Of a stretch of DNA of 64,000 nt, positions 41,391 to 50,290 are shown piece after piece. The position numbers and the translations under genes were made by a program. This stretch comes from Agreia sp. Leaf283 (GTDB lineage: Bacteria; Actinomycetota; Actinomycetes; Actinomycetales; Microbacteriaceae), in contig NZ_LMNF01000001.1 in NCBI RefSeq assembly GCF_001422485.1, positions 1,029,050-1,093,049 of the forward strand, in the 5' to 3' direction. Within the stretch, counting starts at the first letter, position 1; each line of letters starts with the position of its first letter. The notes under the pieces are model-generated. The model was not told the DNA's origin, searched no databases, and was given only the letters and a program-made list of their open reading frames with translations.

Positions 41391-41443
41391 CGGATGCGAC
41401 GGGGTCGGCGCGGCTGGTTCGTCAGGCCGAACGACGACTCGCG

Positions 41444-41476
41444 TTAGTTCGGTTTGTTGTTGCTAAACCGAACTAA
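41444..41476 (+). promoter_or_regulatory. Perfect 12-bp inverted repeat upstream of the Fic gene, probable operator
   Basis: TTAGTTCGGTTT (41444-41455) and AAACCGAACTAA (41465-41476) are exact complements separated by 9 bases, 18 bases before the ATG at 41495. The AT-rich, symmetric site fits binding by a dimeric winged-helix protein. The Fic protein itself has a C-terminal winged helix, so autoregulation is likely. Confidence 0.65.
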
Positions 41477-41494
41477 ACGGATCATAATTTCGGT

Positions 41495-42697
41495 ATGTCG
41501 GCCTCGTTGGACCATCCCGGGTGGCCCGCGCATGAGATCGAAGCCCTTCCGTGGCAGCAAAGAGCGCGCGGAGGGACGCGTGAGGACCGCATGGTTCGGT
41601 CGATCGACGCCACTGTTCCGCCGTTCATCGAACACCTCGACTACACGCCATCCCTTGGGCTCATATCCCTGGCCGAGAGTGCGCTCATTGCAATCGCCCA
41701 AGCCGACACGGATGCCGCCGGCAAGTCTGTCGCGCTCAGCCGGTTCATGATCCGAACAGAGTCGGTCGCCTCGTCGAAGATCGAGCGAATCACGGCCAGC
41801 GCTGAAGACTACGCGGGGGCGATCGCGGGAAACCGAAGCAACTCGTCGGCCGTGAGCATGGTCGCGGCGAGCAGCGCACTCCACGAGCTGGTGACGGTCG
41901 TCGGAGAGCGCGGTGTCTTCTCGCTGGACGACGTGCTCGATGCTCATCGATCGCTGATGAATGAGGATCCGGTCGAGGCGGACTACGCGGGTCGCCTGCG
42001 AGATATGCAGAACTGGGTCGGCGGGTCGGACTATTCGCCGAGAGGCGCGCTTCACGTTCCTCCCGCCCCCGAGCGGGTCGAACCGCTGATGCGTGACCTT
42101 CTCGGCTACCTCAATCGCGACGATGTCCCTGCGCTCATTCAGGCATCGATCGCCCACGCGCAGTTCGAGTCGATCCACCCCTTCACCGACGGGAATGGTC
42201 GTGTCGGTCGTGCACTCGTCTCGGCGTCGCTGCGACGGCGCGGTGTGACCAGGAACGCGGTGATTCCGTTGGCGTCAGGAATTCTCGCTAGGAGGGACGA
42301 TTACTTCGAGGCGTTGGGAATCTATCGCCGGGGCGACCCTGCCCCGGTCGTCGAGCTCTTCACTCGCGCCGCACGCGTTGCGGCACAGGAGTCGCGAACG
42401 TCGATCGACCGGATCAAGGCCCTGCCGGGCGAATGGATAGACGAGGTCAAGCCGCGCAAGGGTTCGGCGCTGGCAGCCTTGCTGCCCGTCTTCTTCGATC
42501 ATCCCGTCATGAACGCCGACGAGGTCGAGCGCTACTCGGGTGCCAAGACGGTGCAGACGTACGCAGCGATCGATCGGCTCGTCGAGGCCGGGGTGATCCG
42601 AGAGATCACCGGGCGCAAGAGGGACCGCGTCTGGGTGGCGGCCGACCTTCTTGCCGAACTCGACGAGTTGGACAGGCGCATCCAGCGGGCGATGTAG
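41495..42697 (+). CDS. Fic-domain protein with C-terminal winged helix
   Basis: A 400-residue protein. Residues 1-60 contain the Fic/DUF4172-like N-terminal extension; 88-98 (RTESVASSKIER) resembles the inhibitory (S/T)xxxE(G/N) helix, with Arg after the Glu. The catalytic motif HPFTDGNGRVGR is at 228-239 with all key residues. Residues 325-400 form a winged helix (FFDHPVMNADEVERYSGAKTVQTYAAIDRLVEAGVIREI). Fic enzymes transfer AMP or other groups to target proteins. No antitoxin gene is adjacent; the N-terminal Glu helix would act in cis. A perfect inverted repeat precedes the gene. Confidence 0.92.
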   Translation: MSASLDHPGWPAHEIEALPWQQRARGGTREDRMVRSIDATVPPFIEHLDYTPSLGLISLAESALIAIAQADTDAAGKSVALSRFMIRTESVASSKIERITASAEDYAGAIAGNRSNSSAVSMVAASSALHELVTVVGERGVFSLDDVLDAHRSLMNEDPVEADYAGRLRDMQNWVGGSDYSPRGALHVPPAPERVEPLMRDLLGYLNRDDVPALIQASIAHAQFESIHPFTDGNGRVGRALVSASLRRRGVTRNAVIPLASGILARRDDYFEALGIYRRGDPAPVVELFTRAARVAAQESRTSIDRIKALPGEWIDEVKPRKGSALAALLPVFFDHPVMNADEVERYSGAKTVQTYAAIDRLVEAGVIREITGRKRDRVWVAADLLAELDELDRRIQRAM

Positions 42698-42714
42698 GAG
42701 TCGAGTGCCCCACG

Positions 42715-42762
42715 CTACCCGGCGGTGAGCACGGCCCGCGCATCCGTCGGCCAGCGCTGGCT
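42715..42762 (-). pseudogene. Relic of a paralogue of the 22561 gene (C-terminal tail only)
   Basis: On the minus strand this stretch reads SQRWPTDARAVLTAG then TAG, against NQRWSTDARAVLTAR and stop at the end of the 22561-23055 gene. The DNA also matches closely through the stop codon. No further homology is seen upstream, where the VOC gene begins. A second copy of that gene therefore once stood here and was mostly deleted. Confidence 0.7.
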
Positions 42763-42765
42763 GGG

Positions 42766-43209
42766 TCAGGACTTCAGCGCCTCCGCGAACATCACGATGA
42801 TGCCGCTCGGGCCACGCACATAGCTGAGCTTGTAGACGCCCTCGTAGTTCGCCACCCCGCGAAGCGGGTGACATCCATGTTTCGCCGCGATCGCCAGGGC
42901 GTCGTCGATGCTGTCGACCGAGAAGGCGACGCGGTGCATGCCGATCTCGTTCGGCAGGGTGGGCGACGTCTCGATGGCGTCGGGGTGGATGTACTCGAAC
43001 AGCTCGAGCATGCCGTGGCCATCCGGCGTCTGGAGCATCGCGATCTTCGCGTGGTTGCCGTCGAGGCCCACAGCGGTGTCGGCCCACTCGCCGCTGACCT
43101 CGTCGCGGCCGACAACGGTGAGGCCGAGGTCGGTGAAGAAGGCGATAGTGGCGTCGAGGTCGGTCACCGCGATGCCGACATTCTCCAGTTTTATGGGCAT
43201 GCGGGTCAT
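42766..43209 (-). CDS. VOC-superfamily protein
   Basis: A 147-residue protein with two vicinal-oxygen-chelate modules: LENVGIAVTDLDATIAFFTDLGLTVVGRDEV... and MHRVAFSVDSIDDALAIAAKHGCHPL, ending YVRGPSGIIVMFAEALK. Possible metal ligands are in MLELFEYIHP and GMHRVAF. It is the last gene of the long minus-strand run, 44 bases after the FCD regulator. It may act on a ring-cleavage or epimerisation step of the imported compound, but no specific reaction is supported. Confidence 0.85.
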   Translation of the reverse strand: MTRMPIKLENVGIAVTDLDATIAFFTDLGLTVVGRDEVSGEWADTAVGLDGNHAKIAMLQTPDGHGMLELFEYIHPDAIETSPTLPNEIGMHRVAFSVDSIDDALAIAAKHGCHPLRGVANYEGVYKLSYVRGPSGIIVMFAEALKS

Positions 43210-43253
43210 GGTACTCAGGCGCCTGCCGAGCCTCTAGAGCGGGCGGTCCCCAG

Positions 43254-43922
43254 TCAGCTGTCTAGCGCTGTGAACGACGGGATGCGATCGCGCTCGATGT
43301 GCGCGTACGCCACCGACTCGGCGACCCGCTCGTTGCCCGAGGCGATCGCGTCGCGCAGCGTCACGTGGTCGTGGAAGGCGTCATCGGCGTCGAGCTGCGA
43401 CGTCAGATAGAAGAGCCAGATCATGCGGCCAGAGACCGAGCGCATGAGCGTGGTCATCAGCTCGTTGTCCGCCAGCTCGACGATCGCCTCGTGGTACGAG
43501 GTGCTCGACTGGGCGATCTTGTAGGCGTCGCCCTCATGCACGAGGTTCTGCGAATCGTGCAGCGCCTCGTCGAGGGCGGCGATGGATGCGCCCGCTGCGA
43601 TCTGACGTGCGGCATAGCGGGCGGCCCCGACCTCGAGGCACAAGCGCAGGTCGAAGAGGTCGTTGACGCCCTTCTCGGTCCACGTCTCGACGACGGCGCC
43701 ACGGCGCGGATACGTCTTGACGAAGCCGTCGCGCTCGAGCTGCGGAACTGCTTCGCGCAGTGGAACCCGGGAGATCTGCAGCTCCTCGGCCAGTCGCTGC
43801 TCGGCCAGTCGCGATCCCTGCGGGTAGCGGCCCAGAATGATGCCTTCGCGCAGCGCCAGATACGCCTGCCGCGACAGCGAATCCGGGCGGACGAATGCTG
43901 TCGGGTCGGTCTCCGTCGTCAC
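43254..43922 (-). CDS. FCD-domain GntR-family regulator
   Basis: A 222-residue regulator from GTG 43922, chosen because AAGGAG lies 6 bases upstream. The winged helix is SRQAYLALREGIILGRYPQGSRLAEQRLAEELQISRVPLREAVPQLERDGFV, and the C-terminal all-helical FCD domain includes FDLRLCLEVGAARYAA, YHEAIVELADNELM and HVTLRDAIASGNERVAESVAYAHIE. FCD regulators bind GTATAC-centred palindromes, and such a site lies at 55531-55552 in front of the first gene of this run. It is probably the local substrate-responsive repressor. Confidence 0.92.
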   Translation of the reverse strand: MTTETDPTAFVRPDSLSRQAYLALREGIILGRYPQGSRLAEQRLAEELQISRVPLREAVPQLERDGFVKTYPRRGAVVETWTEKGVNDLFDLRLCLEVGAARYAARQIAAGASIAALDEALHDSQNLVHEGDAYKIAQSSTSYHEAIVELADNELMTTLMRSVSGRMIWLFYLTSQLDADDAFHDHVTLRDAIASGNERVAESVAYAHIERDRIPSFTALDS

Positions 43923-43997
43923 AAGTTCTCCTTGGGTGGGGGCGAACACGGGTGGGGCCGCCGGAGAACCGGAAGCCCCACCTGTATTCAGAATGGC

Positions 43998-45590
43998 CTA
44001 TTCAGCGATCGAGAGAAGGCTGAAGTCGAGTTCGTTCGCGCCGATGTTGTGCGATTCGGCAACACCGTCGAGCCACTTCTGCGACACGACCCAGTCCTTG
44101 TTGTACGACAGGTTCATGTAGCAGCCGGTCGCCGAGTAGGTCTGCGCGGCCTTGGCGAAGAGCGCCTCGTCACCGGTCTTGACGGCCTCGTTCAGGTCGG
44201 CGTCGGTCGACGGGTCGTCGCAGAGGAAGTAGTTGATTCCTCCGGTCTTGTCCCAGAAGACGTGTCCCCACATGTAGGGGTTGCCGCCGTCCGGTCCGTT
44301 GTTGCCGTCGATGAACGCGTCCGGTCCCTGGGTGGGGTCGTTCGCCCAGCCGAACACCTGCGAGGTCGGGTAGCTCTGGGCCGTGGCCTGGATACCCGTG
44401 GTCTGCAGGTTGGCGGTGACGATGTTGGCCATCTGCTCGGCGTTCGTGTTGCCGGATGCGTAGCCCACGACCATCTCGGATCCCTCGGGCAGAGTCTTCG
44501 CGTAGTCGGCCATCACGGTCGGGTCGTACTCGATGTTCTGCTTGTCGGAGCCGTCGGAGATCATGCCCTTGGCGTAGAGCGTCGTGGCCGGCTCGGAGCG
44601 AGCCCCGAGAACCTGGTCGACGAGCTTCTCCTGGTCGATCGACTGCAGGAAGGCCAGGCGGGCCTCCTTCTCGGCGAAGAACGGCTTGCTCGGGTTAACG
44701 GTGACGAGGGCCGACTGGAGCGTCGGCAGCATGTCGCTGTTGAATGCCGCGTTGCCGTCGTACTTGTCGAGGCTCGACGAGGGCAGCGCCGCGACGATCG
44801 CCGACACATCGCCCTTGTCGAAGGCCAGCTGGAGAGCCGACACGTCGTTGTAGATGGGCAGCTCGACGGTGGTGAAGGGCGACTTCGTGCCCCAGTAATC
44901 GTCGTACTGCGTGAGCGTGTACTTGGCTCCCGGCTCGACGGCGCTCAGCTCGTAGGGTCCTGTGCCGAGGTCGTGGGTCTGCAGGTAGGTCTGCGCGTTG
45001 TCGGAGCCGGCGTTCTCCTCGACCCCGGTGGGCGACACCATCTTCGGACCGAACGGCGACGCGAGGTAGTCGAGGAACGCCGAGTTCGGCTCCGACAGCG
45101 TCACGACGGCCGTGAGGTCGTCGGGGGTGTCGACCGATGCGACGCCGGCCGCCATGTAGGCGGCCCCGCCGTCGACATCGACCCGGCGCTGCAGCGACGA
45201 CTTGACCGCTGCCGAAGTGAACGGGGTTCCGTCGTGGAACGTGACGTCGGGCTTGAGCGTGAACGTGTACGTCGTGAAGTCGGGCGAGACCTCCCACGAC
45301 TCGGCCAGACGGGGTGCGATCTCGACCGTGTCGATGTCGTTCTTGTACTGAACAAGACCCTCATACGTGTTGAGGACGATAGCGAGGCCGTTGTTGGCGT
45401 AGTAGATGTCGGGGTCCGGCGGCTGGCCGATGTCGCCGAGCAGTCCGATGGTGAGAACGCCGTCGCTGGGCGCGGCGTTGGGGGTGCTGGTCGTGCCGCT
45501 CGCCGTGCAGGCGGCCAGCGCGAGCATGGGCACGACGGCCAGGGCGGCGAGGCCCGCGCGAACGAGCTTCCGGGTCTTTCGAGATGTCAC
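43998..45590 (-). CDS. Peptide/opine-type ABC transporter substrate-binding lipoprotein
   Basis: A 530-residue SBP_bac_5 protein: lipobox LALAAC, then SDGVLTIGLLGDIGQPPDPDIYYANNGLAIVLNTYEGLVQYKND, the family block LAESWEVSPDFTTYTFTLKPDVTFHDGTPFTSAAVKSSLQRRV and GTGPYELSAVEPGAKYTLTQYDDYWG. This family binds peptides, opines, nickel and glycated or conjugated amino compounds. It belongs with the permeases at 45673 and 46664 and the double ATPase at 47530. Confidence 0.92.
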   Translation of the reverse strand: MTSRKTRKLVRAGLAALAVVPMLALAACTASGTTSTPNAAPSDGVLTIGLLGDIGQPPDPDIYYANNGLAIVLNTYEGLVQYKNDIDTVEIAPRLAESWEVSPDFTTYTFTLKPDVTFHDGTPFTSAAVKSSLQRRVDVDGGAAYMAAGVASVDTPDDLTAVVTLSEPNSAFLDYLASPFGPKMVSPTGVEENAGSDNAQTYLQTHDLGTGPYELSAVEPGAKYTLTQYDDYWGTKSPFTTVELPIYNDVSALQLAFDKGDVSAIVAALPSSSLDKYDGNAAFNSDMLPTLQSALVTVNPSKPFFAEKEARLAFLQSIDQEKLVDQVLGARSEPATTLYAKGMISDGSDKQNIEYDPTVMADYAKTLPEGSEMVVGYASGNTNAEQMANIVTANLQTTGIQATAQSYPTSQVFGWANDPTQGPDAFIDGNNGPDGGNPYMWGHVFWDKTGGINYFLCDDPSTDADLNEAVKTGDEALFAKAAQTYSATGCYMNLSYNKDWVVSQKWLDGVAESHNIGANELDFSLLSIAE

Positions 45591-45672
45591 TTTCGACTCC
45601 TTGGAGAGGGGGTGGGGTGGGACAGGGAGATGGTGCCGTGTGGTGCGGTGGTGCAGCTTGTGGGGTGGTGGG

Positions 45673-46659
45673 TCAGGCGGCCAGGCGCGGGTCGGCCGCG
45701 ACCTGCAGGATGTCGACGATCGCGTTGGTCACGATGTAGACGGTTCCGAGAACGAGGGTCACGCCGGCGATCGCGGGAAAGTCGGAGACGGGGATGCTTC
45801 CGGCCAGGTAGTTGCCGATGCCGGGCCAGCTGAAGATCTGCTCGACCACAACGACGCCAGCGAACATGAAGCCGAGCTGCAGGCCCGCCATCGACAGGCC
45901 GGGGCCGATCGAGTTGCGCACGACATGCCGCCTCAGCACCGTGAACGGAGTGAGTCCCTTCGACTCGGCCGTGCGCACATAGTCGGCGTTCATGGTGGCG
46001 TCGAGGCTCGAGCGCAGGATGCGACCGATCGCGATGGCCGGGGCGATCGCCAGCACAACGCCGGGCAGCAGCAGATGCTGGAACGCGAGCCCGATCGAGG
46101 CCGGCTGCCCGGTCAGGATGCTGTCGAGGATGACGAATCCGGTCGGCGAGCTGCTGTCGACGCCGCGCCCGTTGGCCGGAAGCCAGCCGAGCTGGGCGTA
46201 GAACAGCACGATCCCGCCGAGCGCGAGCAGGAACGGCGGAGCGGCCGCGAGCACGAGCAGCGGACCGCGGAACAGGGCGCCGCCCTTCCAGCGCAGGGAT
46301 CCCGAGACCGCGAACAGCACACCGAGGAGTACCGCGACGAGGAACGAGAAGATCACGAGCTCGAGCGTCGCCGGCAGAAAGGACTGCAGGTCGGTGAGCA
46401 CGGGGCGGTGAGTTCGGAAGGACTGGCCGAGGTCGCCCTGCAGCAGGTTCGCGATGAAGCGCAGGTACTGCGCATAGATCGGAGCGTTGAGCCCGAGCTC
46501 CTCGCGCTTGGCGGCGATGGCCTCGGGCGACGCGTTGGCGCCGAGGTAGGCCTTGACCGGGTCGCCGGGGCTCACGGCCTGCAGCACGAAGATGATGGCC
46601 GAGAGCACGAGCATGAGCACAACGGCGGAGCCGGCCCGGCGGACGATGAATCGGAACAT
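45673..46659 (-). CDS. DppB-type ABC transporter permease
   Basis: A 328-residue permease from ATG 46659. It starts MFRFIVRRAGSAVVLMLVLSAIIFVL, the usual DppB opening, then has GDLGQSFRTHRPVLTDLQSFLPATLEL. The cytoplasmic EAA loop is DYVRTAESKGLTPFTVLRRHVVRNSIGPGL. It pairs with the DppC-type permease, whose stop is 4 bases upstream. About six helices are expected. Confidence 0.92.
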   Translation of the reverse strand: MFRFIVRRAGSAVVLMLVLSAIIFVLQAVSPGDPVKAYLGANASPEAIAAKREELGLNAPIYAQYLRFIANLLQGDLGQSFRTHRPVLTDLQSFLPATLELVIFSFLVAVLLGVLFAVSGSLRWKGGALFRGPLLVLAAAPPFLLALGGIVLFYAQLGWLPANGRGVDSSSPTGFVILDSILTGQPASIGLAFQHLLLPGVVLAIAPAIAIGRILRSSLDATMNADYVRTAESKGLTPFTVLRRHVVRNSIGPGLSMAGLQLGFMFAGVVVVEQIFSWPGIGNYLAGSIPVSDFPAIAGVTLVLGTVYIVTNAIVDILQVAADPRLAA

Positions 46660-46663
46660 ACGG

Positions 46664-47533
46664 CTACCTCCTTCGTGCCAGAAGCGTTCGAACGGCGTCG
46701 CCACCGAGGTTGGACAGCAGGCTGAGAACGAGCACGGCGAGACCGGGGATGACCGGCACCCACCACTCGCTGAGCAGCTGCGACAGGTTGCGCGCGGTGT
46801 CGGCGCCGAGTTCCGGGGCGGGAGCGGGCTGGCCCAGGCCGAGGAACGACAGGCCGGCGAGCAGGAGCACGACGTTGCCGATGTCGAGGCTTGCCGTGAC
46901 GATCGCGGTCGGCACGACTCCCGGAACGATGTGCCGGAACACGACCCGGGTGCGGCTGGCCCCGGCCACCCGCGCCGCCTCGACATGGGGCCGGGCGGCG
47001 AACGACTTGACCTCGCCGCGGATGATGCGGGCGTAGTACGGCCACCACACCACGGCGATGCCGATGAGCGTGTTCTGCAGGTTGTAGCCGAGGGCGGCGA
47101 CGATGGCGATCGCCACGAGGGTGCCGGGCAGCGCCAGGAACAGATCGGTGAAGCGCATGAGCAGCGCGTCGAGCCAACCGCCGAACACTCCCGCGGCGAT
47201 GCCGACGATGCCGCCGATGACCAGCCCCGATGCCACGATGACGAGCGACGAGAACCACGACACCTGCACCCCGATGAGCGTGCGGCTCAGGATGTCGCGG
47301 CCGATCGAGTCGGTGCCGAGCGGGTGACCGTCGGATCCTGGCGCAAGGTTGAGCGCGCCGATCGGCTGCACCGGATCGTAGGGCGTCAGCACCCGGGCGA
47401 ACAGCGCGACCAGGGTCAGGATGCCCAGGGCGACCAGGATGACCACGCTCAGCCGGGTGCCGGCGTGCGCGCCCAGGGTGGCCGCAGGCATCCGGAACCG
47501 GCGCGAGCCGACCTCGGGAACCGCCGCGCTCAC
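46664..47533 (-). CDS. DppC-type ABC transporter permease
   Basis: A 289-residue permease from GTG 47533, overlapping the ATPase stop by 4 bases. HPLGTDSIGRDILSRTLIGVQVS is the DppC signature, and the EAA loop is HVEAARVAGASRTRVVFRHIVPGVVPTAIV. It forms the second half of the channel. The N-terminal region before the first helix is short and basic. Confidence 0.92.
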   Translation of the reverse strand: MSAAVPEVGSRRFRMPAATLGAHAGTRLSVVILVALGILTLVALFARVLTPYDPVQPIGALNLAPGSDGHPLGTDSIGRDILSRTLIGVQVSWFSSLVIVASGLVIGGIVGIAAGVFGGWLDALLMRFTDLFLALPGTLVAIAIVAALGYNLQNTLIGIAVVWWPYYARIIRGEVKSFAARPHVEAARVAGASRTRVVFRHIVPGVVPTAIVTASLDIGNVVLLLAGLSFLGLGQPAPAPELGADTARNLSQLLSEWWVPVIPGLAVLVLSLLSNLGGDAVRTLLARRR

Positions 47534-49344
47534 GAGAGCACCCCGATGTCGGGAACCGATGCCAGCAACGACCGGGTGTACGGATGCTCGGGGTGATGGA
47601 TGACGTCGTCGGCGTCACCGCTCTCGACGATCGTGCCCTCGGTCATCACCACGACGCGATCACCCATGAGCCGGGCGACGGCGAGGTCGTGCGTGACGAA
47701 CAGCACGGTCATGTCGAGGCTGCGGCGCAGCTCGCGGATGAGGTTGAGCACGCTCGCGGCGAGCGACGCGTCGAGTGCGCTCGTCGGCTCGTCGCAGAGC
47801 AGAACGGACGGCGGGATGATCGTGGCGCGCGCCAGGGCCACGCGCTGGCGTTGGCCGCCGGACAGCTGCGCGGGACGGAGCGCGGCGACGGTCTCGGGCA
47901 AGCCGATCGCCTCGAGGGCGTCGCCGATCCGGCGGGAGGCGGCGGCGCGATCGAGCTTCGCAGGGCGCAGCCGCTCGCGCAGGATGTCGCCGACGGTGAG
48001 CCAGGGCGTGAGGGAGGAACCGGCATCCTGGAACACCATCTGCGCGCCGCGGCCCGCGAGTTCGACGCGCCCTGTGGTGGCCGGGGCGAGTCCGGCGATC
48101 ACGCGCAGGAGCGTGGACTTTCCCGAGCCGCTCTCTCCGACGATCGACACGGCTTCGCCGGCCGCCACGGTGAGGTCGACGCCGCGGAGGGCGTGCACCT
48201 GGCGCTTGCGGCGGCCTCCGCCCTTGAGGGCGAAGACCGTGGTGAGGTCGGTGATGCGCACGGCGGGGGCTGCGGGTGTCGCGGTGGTGTCAGCGGACGC
48301 GCCGGGTCGGGCGAGCGAGGCGATCGGCGTCGCATCGCTCGTCTCGTGGGTGTAGCCCTGCACATCGGCGACCGTGCGCCAGCAGGCGCGGAGATGCTCG
48401 GTCGCGGTGTCTGCCGTTCCTGCCGTGTCGCCTTGCGACGCCGGCGCGAGCGGGGGCTGCTCGGTCGCGCACCGCTCGACGGCGAGCGGGCAGCGCGAGT
48501 GGTAGGCGCAGCCCTTCATTCGCTCGGCGGCGCTCGCGGTCTCAGGTCGCAGGGTGAGCAGCCGGCGGTCGCGCGGGGTGTCGAGCGAGAGACGGGAGCG
48601 CAGGAGCCCCACCGTGTAGGGATGGGTCGGCCGGTGGATGATCTCCTCGGTCGCGCCGATCTCGGCGATGCGCCCGGCGTACATCACGGCGACGCGGTCG
48701 GCGATCTGGGCCGCCACGGCGAGGTCGTGGGTGATGAGCATCACGCTGCAGCCGAACTCGTCGCGAAGTTCGCGCAGCAGGTCGAGCACCTGGGCCTGCA
48801 CGGTCACGTCGAGGGCGGTGGTCGGCTCGTCGGCGATGATCAGCGACGGACGGCCGGCGACGGCGATGGCCGCCATGATGCGCTGGCGTAGTCCGCCGGA
48901 GAGTTCGTGCGGATAGACGGTGAAACGCAGCGGGGCGTCGGCGATACCCACCGCCGACATCAGCCGGATCGACTCGGCCGAGTCGTGTGTGGCCTCGGTG
49001 ATCTGCGCGCCGACGCGCATGGTCGGGTTGAGCGACGTCATCGGATCCTGAAAGATGACGCCGAGCTCGTTTCGTCGCACGGCGCGCAGCTGCTCGGGGC
49101 TGCCGTGCACCATGTCGACGTCGCCGACGCGGATGGTTCCGTCGACCTGCGGATCGGCCGCGACGGGCAGAAGGCCCATCATGGCGAGAGCCAGAACACT
49201 CTTTCCGGAGCCCGATTCGCCCACCATGCCGAGGATCTCCCCCCGGCCGACGGTGAGGTCGATTCCGCGCAGCACGTCGGAGCGCACTCCGTCGCGCACC
49301 AGGCTGACGCGGAGGCCCTCGACGCGGGCGGCGGAGTCAGACAT
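47530..49344 (-). CDS. Fused DppD-DppF-type ABC transporter ATPase
   Basis: A 604-residue protein with two complete nucleotide-binding domains. Domain 1: Walker A GESGSGKSVLALAMMG (about 43), signature LSGGLRQRIMAAIA (about 145), Walker B LIIADEPTTALD (about 165), and the oligopeptide-specific Cys-rich tail MKGCAYHSRCPLAVERC (about 275). Domain 2: GESGSGKSTLLRVIAG (about 400), LSGGQRQRVALA (about 480), VLLCDEPTSALD (about 500). Both sites look active. It overlaps the deacetylase-fold gene start region by 8 bases. Confidence 0.92.
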   Translation of the reverse strand: MSDSAARVEGLRVSLVRDGVRSDVLRGIDLTVGRGEILGMVGESGSGKSVLALAMMGLLPVAADPQVDGTIRVGDVDMVHGSPEQLRAVRRNELGVIFQDPMTSLNPTMRVGAQITEATHDSAESIRLMSAVGIADAPLRFTVYPHELSGGLRQRIMAAIAVAGRPSLIIADEPTTALDVTVQAQVLDLLRELRDEFGCSVMLITHDLAVAAQIADRVAVMYAGRIAEIGATEEIIHRPTHPYTVGLLRSRLSLDTPRDRRLLTLRPETASAAERMKGCAYHSRCPLAVERCATEQPPLAPASQGDTAGTADTATEHLRACWRTVADVQGYTHETSDATPIASLARPGASADTTATPAAPAVRITDLTTVFALKGGGRRKRQVHALRGVDLTVAAGEAVSIVGESGSGKSTLLRVIAGLAPATTGRVELAGRGAQMVFQDAGSSLTPWLTVGDILRERLRPAKLDRAAASRRIGDALEAIGLPETVAALRPAQLSGGQRQRVALARATIIPPSVLLCDEPTSALDASLAASVLNLIRELRRSLDMTVLFVTHDLAVARLMGDRVVVMTEGTIVESGDADDVIHHPEHPYTRSLLASVPDIGVLS

Positions 49345-50290
49345 GGCGGGTCACCTCGGGCGTCGTCAGGGCGGCGTGAACGACCGCATGGATGTCACGG
49401 GGCTGGGTCAGCCAGACGTCGTCGCCCGCCCGGGCGGCGATGTGCTCGAGCGCGCGGGTCAGTTGGCGGAGCCGGAAGGGAGCGCCCGAGATGAAGGAGT
49501 GCACCACGATGCTCAGTACGAGCGGCCGCTCGGGCGTGGCCGCGAGGAGGAGCTCGTCGAACTCGTCGATGATCATGTCGGCGAACTCGGCGGCGCCGAC
49601 ATGGCGACCGATCATCGACGTGCTGTCGTTGAGCTCGAGCGCATAGGGAACGGAGAGCAGCGGCTGCGAGCGGGTGGTGAGCCAGGTGGGCTGGTCGTCC
49701 ATGCGCAGGTCGAGGAGATAGCCGTAGCCGGTCTCGCCGAGCAGGTCGAGGGTGTTGTCGGTGTGCGAGAGCCACGGGCTCGACCAGCCGAGGGGGGCTG
49801 CGCCCTCCTCCTTCTCGATGCGGGCGGAGACGGCGGAGAGATAGGCGCGCTCCGACTCCTCGTCGAGACCCACGAGCGAATCGGAGTTCGAGATGCCGTG
49901 GCCGACGAACTCGGCGCCGAGTCTGCGGGCTTCGGCTATGAGATCGGGGGCGCTGTCGTAAACGGCGGTGTTGAGGAGGACTGTCGGGGGGATGCCCAGC
50001 CGCTCCAAGCGACCGAGTAGACGAAAGGCTCCCACGCGGTTGCCGTAGTCGCGCCAGCTCGTGTTCACGAGGTCGGGGGTGGGAACCCCGTCGAGCAGAT
50101 TCTCGGTGTGTCCGTCTCCGAAGTGGTAATCCTCGATGCCGACGGCCACGTAGACGGCAAGCCGGGCGCCGCCGGGCCAGGTCGGTCCGACGCGCGTCGT
50201 GATCGGGGAGTACGGGTAACGGTCGTGGGCTGGAATGCGTCGGGCGAGGGACGCCGAGGTCGTCGATTCGGTCATCGATTCGGTGGTCAT
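49337..50290 (-). CDS. Polysaccharide-deacetylase-fold amidohydrolase (PuuE/allantoinase-like)
   Basis: A 317-residue protein from ATG 50290, overlapping the previous stop (ATGA). It has the NodB-like barrel features VYVAVGIEDYHFGDGHTENLLDG, YGNRVGAFRLLGRLERLGIPPTVLLNTAVYD, AEFVGHGISNSDSLVGLDEESERAYL and LSIVVHSFISGAPFRLRQL. In PuuE allantoinases the same fold opens cyclic ureides. The HGISNSD and HSFISG blocks are likely active-site strands. With the hydantoin-type racemase two genes away, an action on a cyclic amide or N-acyl group is plausible; a sugar deacetylase remains possible. Confidence 0.8.
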   Translation of the reverse strand: MTTESMTESTTSASLARRIPAHDRYPYSPITTRVGPTWPGGARLAVYVAVGIEDYHFGDGHTENLLDGVPTPDLVNTSWRDYGNRVGAFRLLGRLERLGIPPTVLLNTAVYDSAPDLIAEARRLGAEFVGHGISNSDSLVGLDEESERAYLSAVSARIEKEEGAAPLGWSSPWLSHTDNTLDLLGETGYGYLLDLRMDDQPTWLTTRSQPLLSVPYALELNDSTSMIGRHVGAAEFADMIIDEFDELLLAATPERPLVLSIVVHSFISGAPFRLRQLTRALEHIAARAGDDVWLTQPRDIHAVVHAALTTPEVTRHV

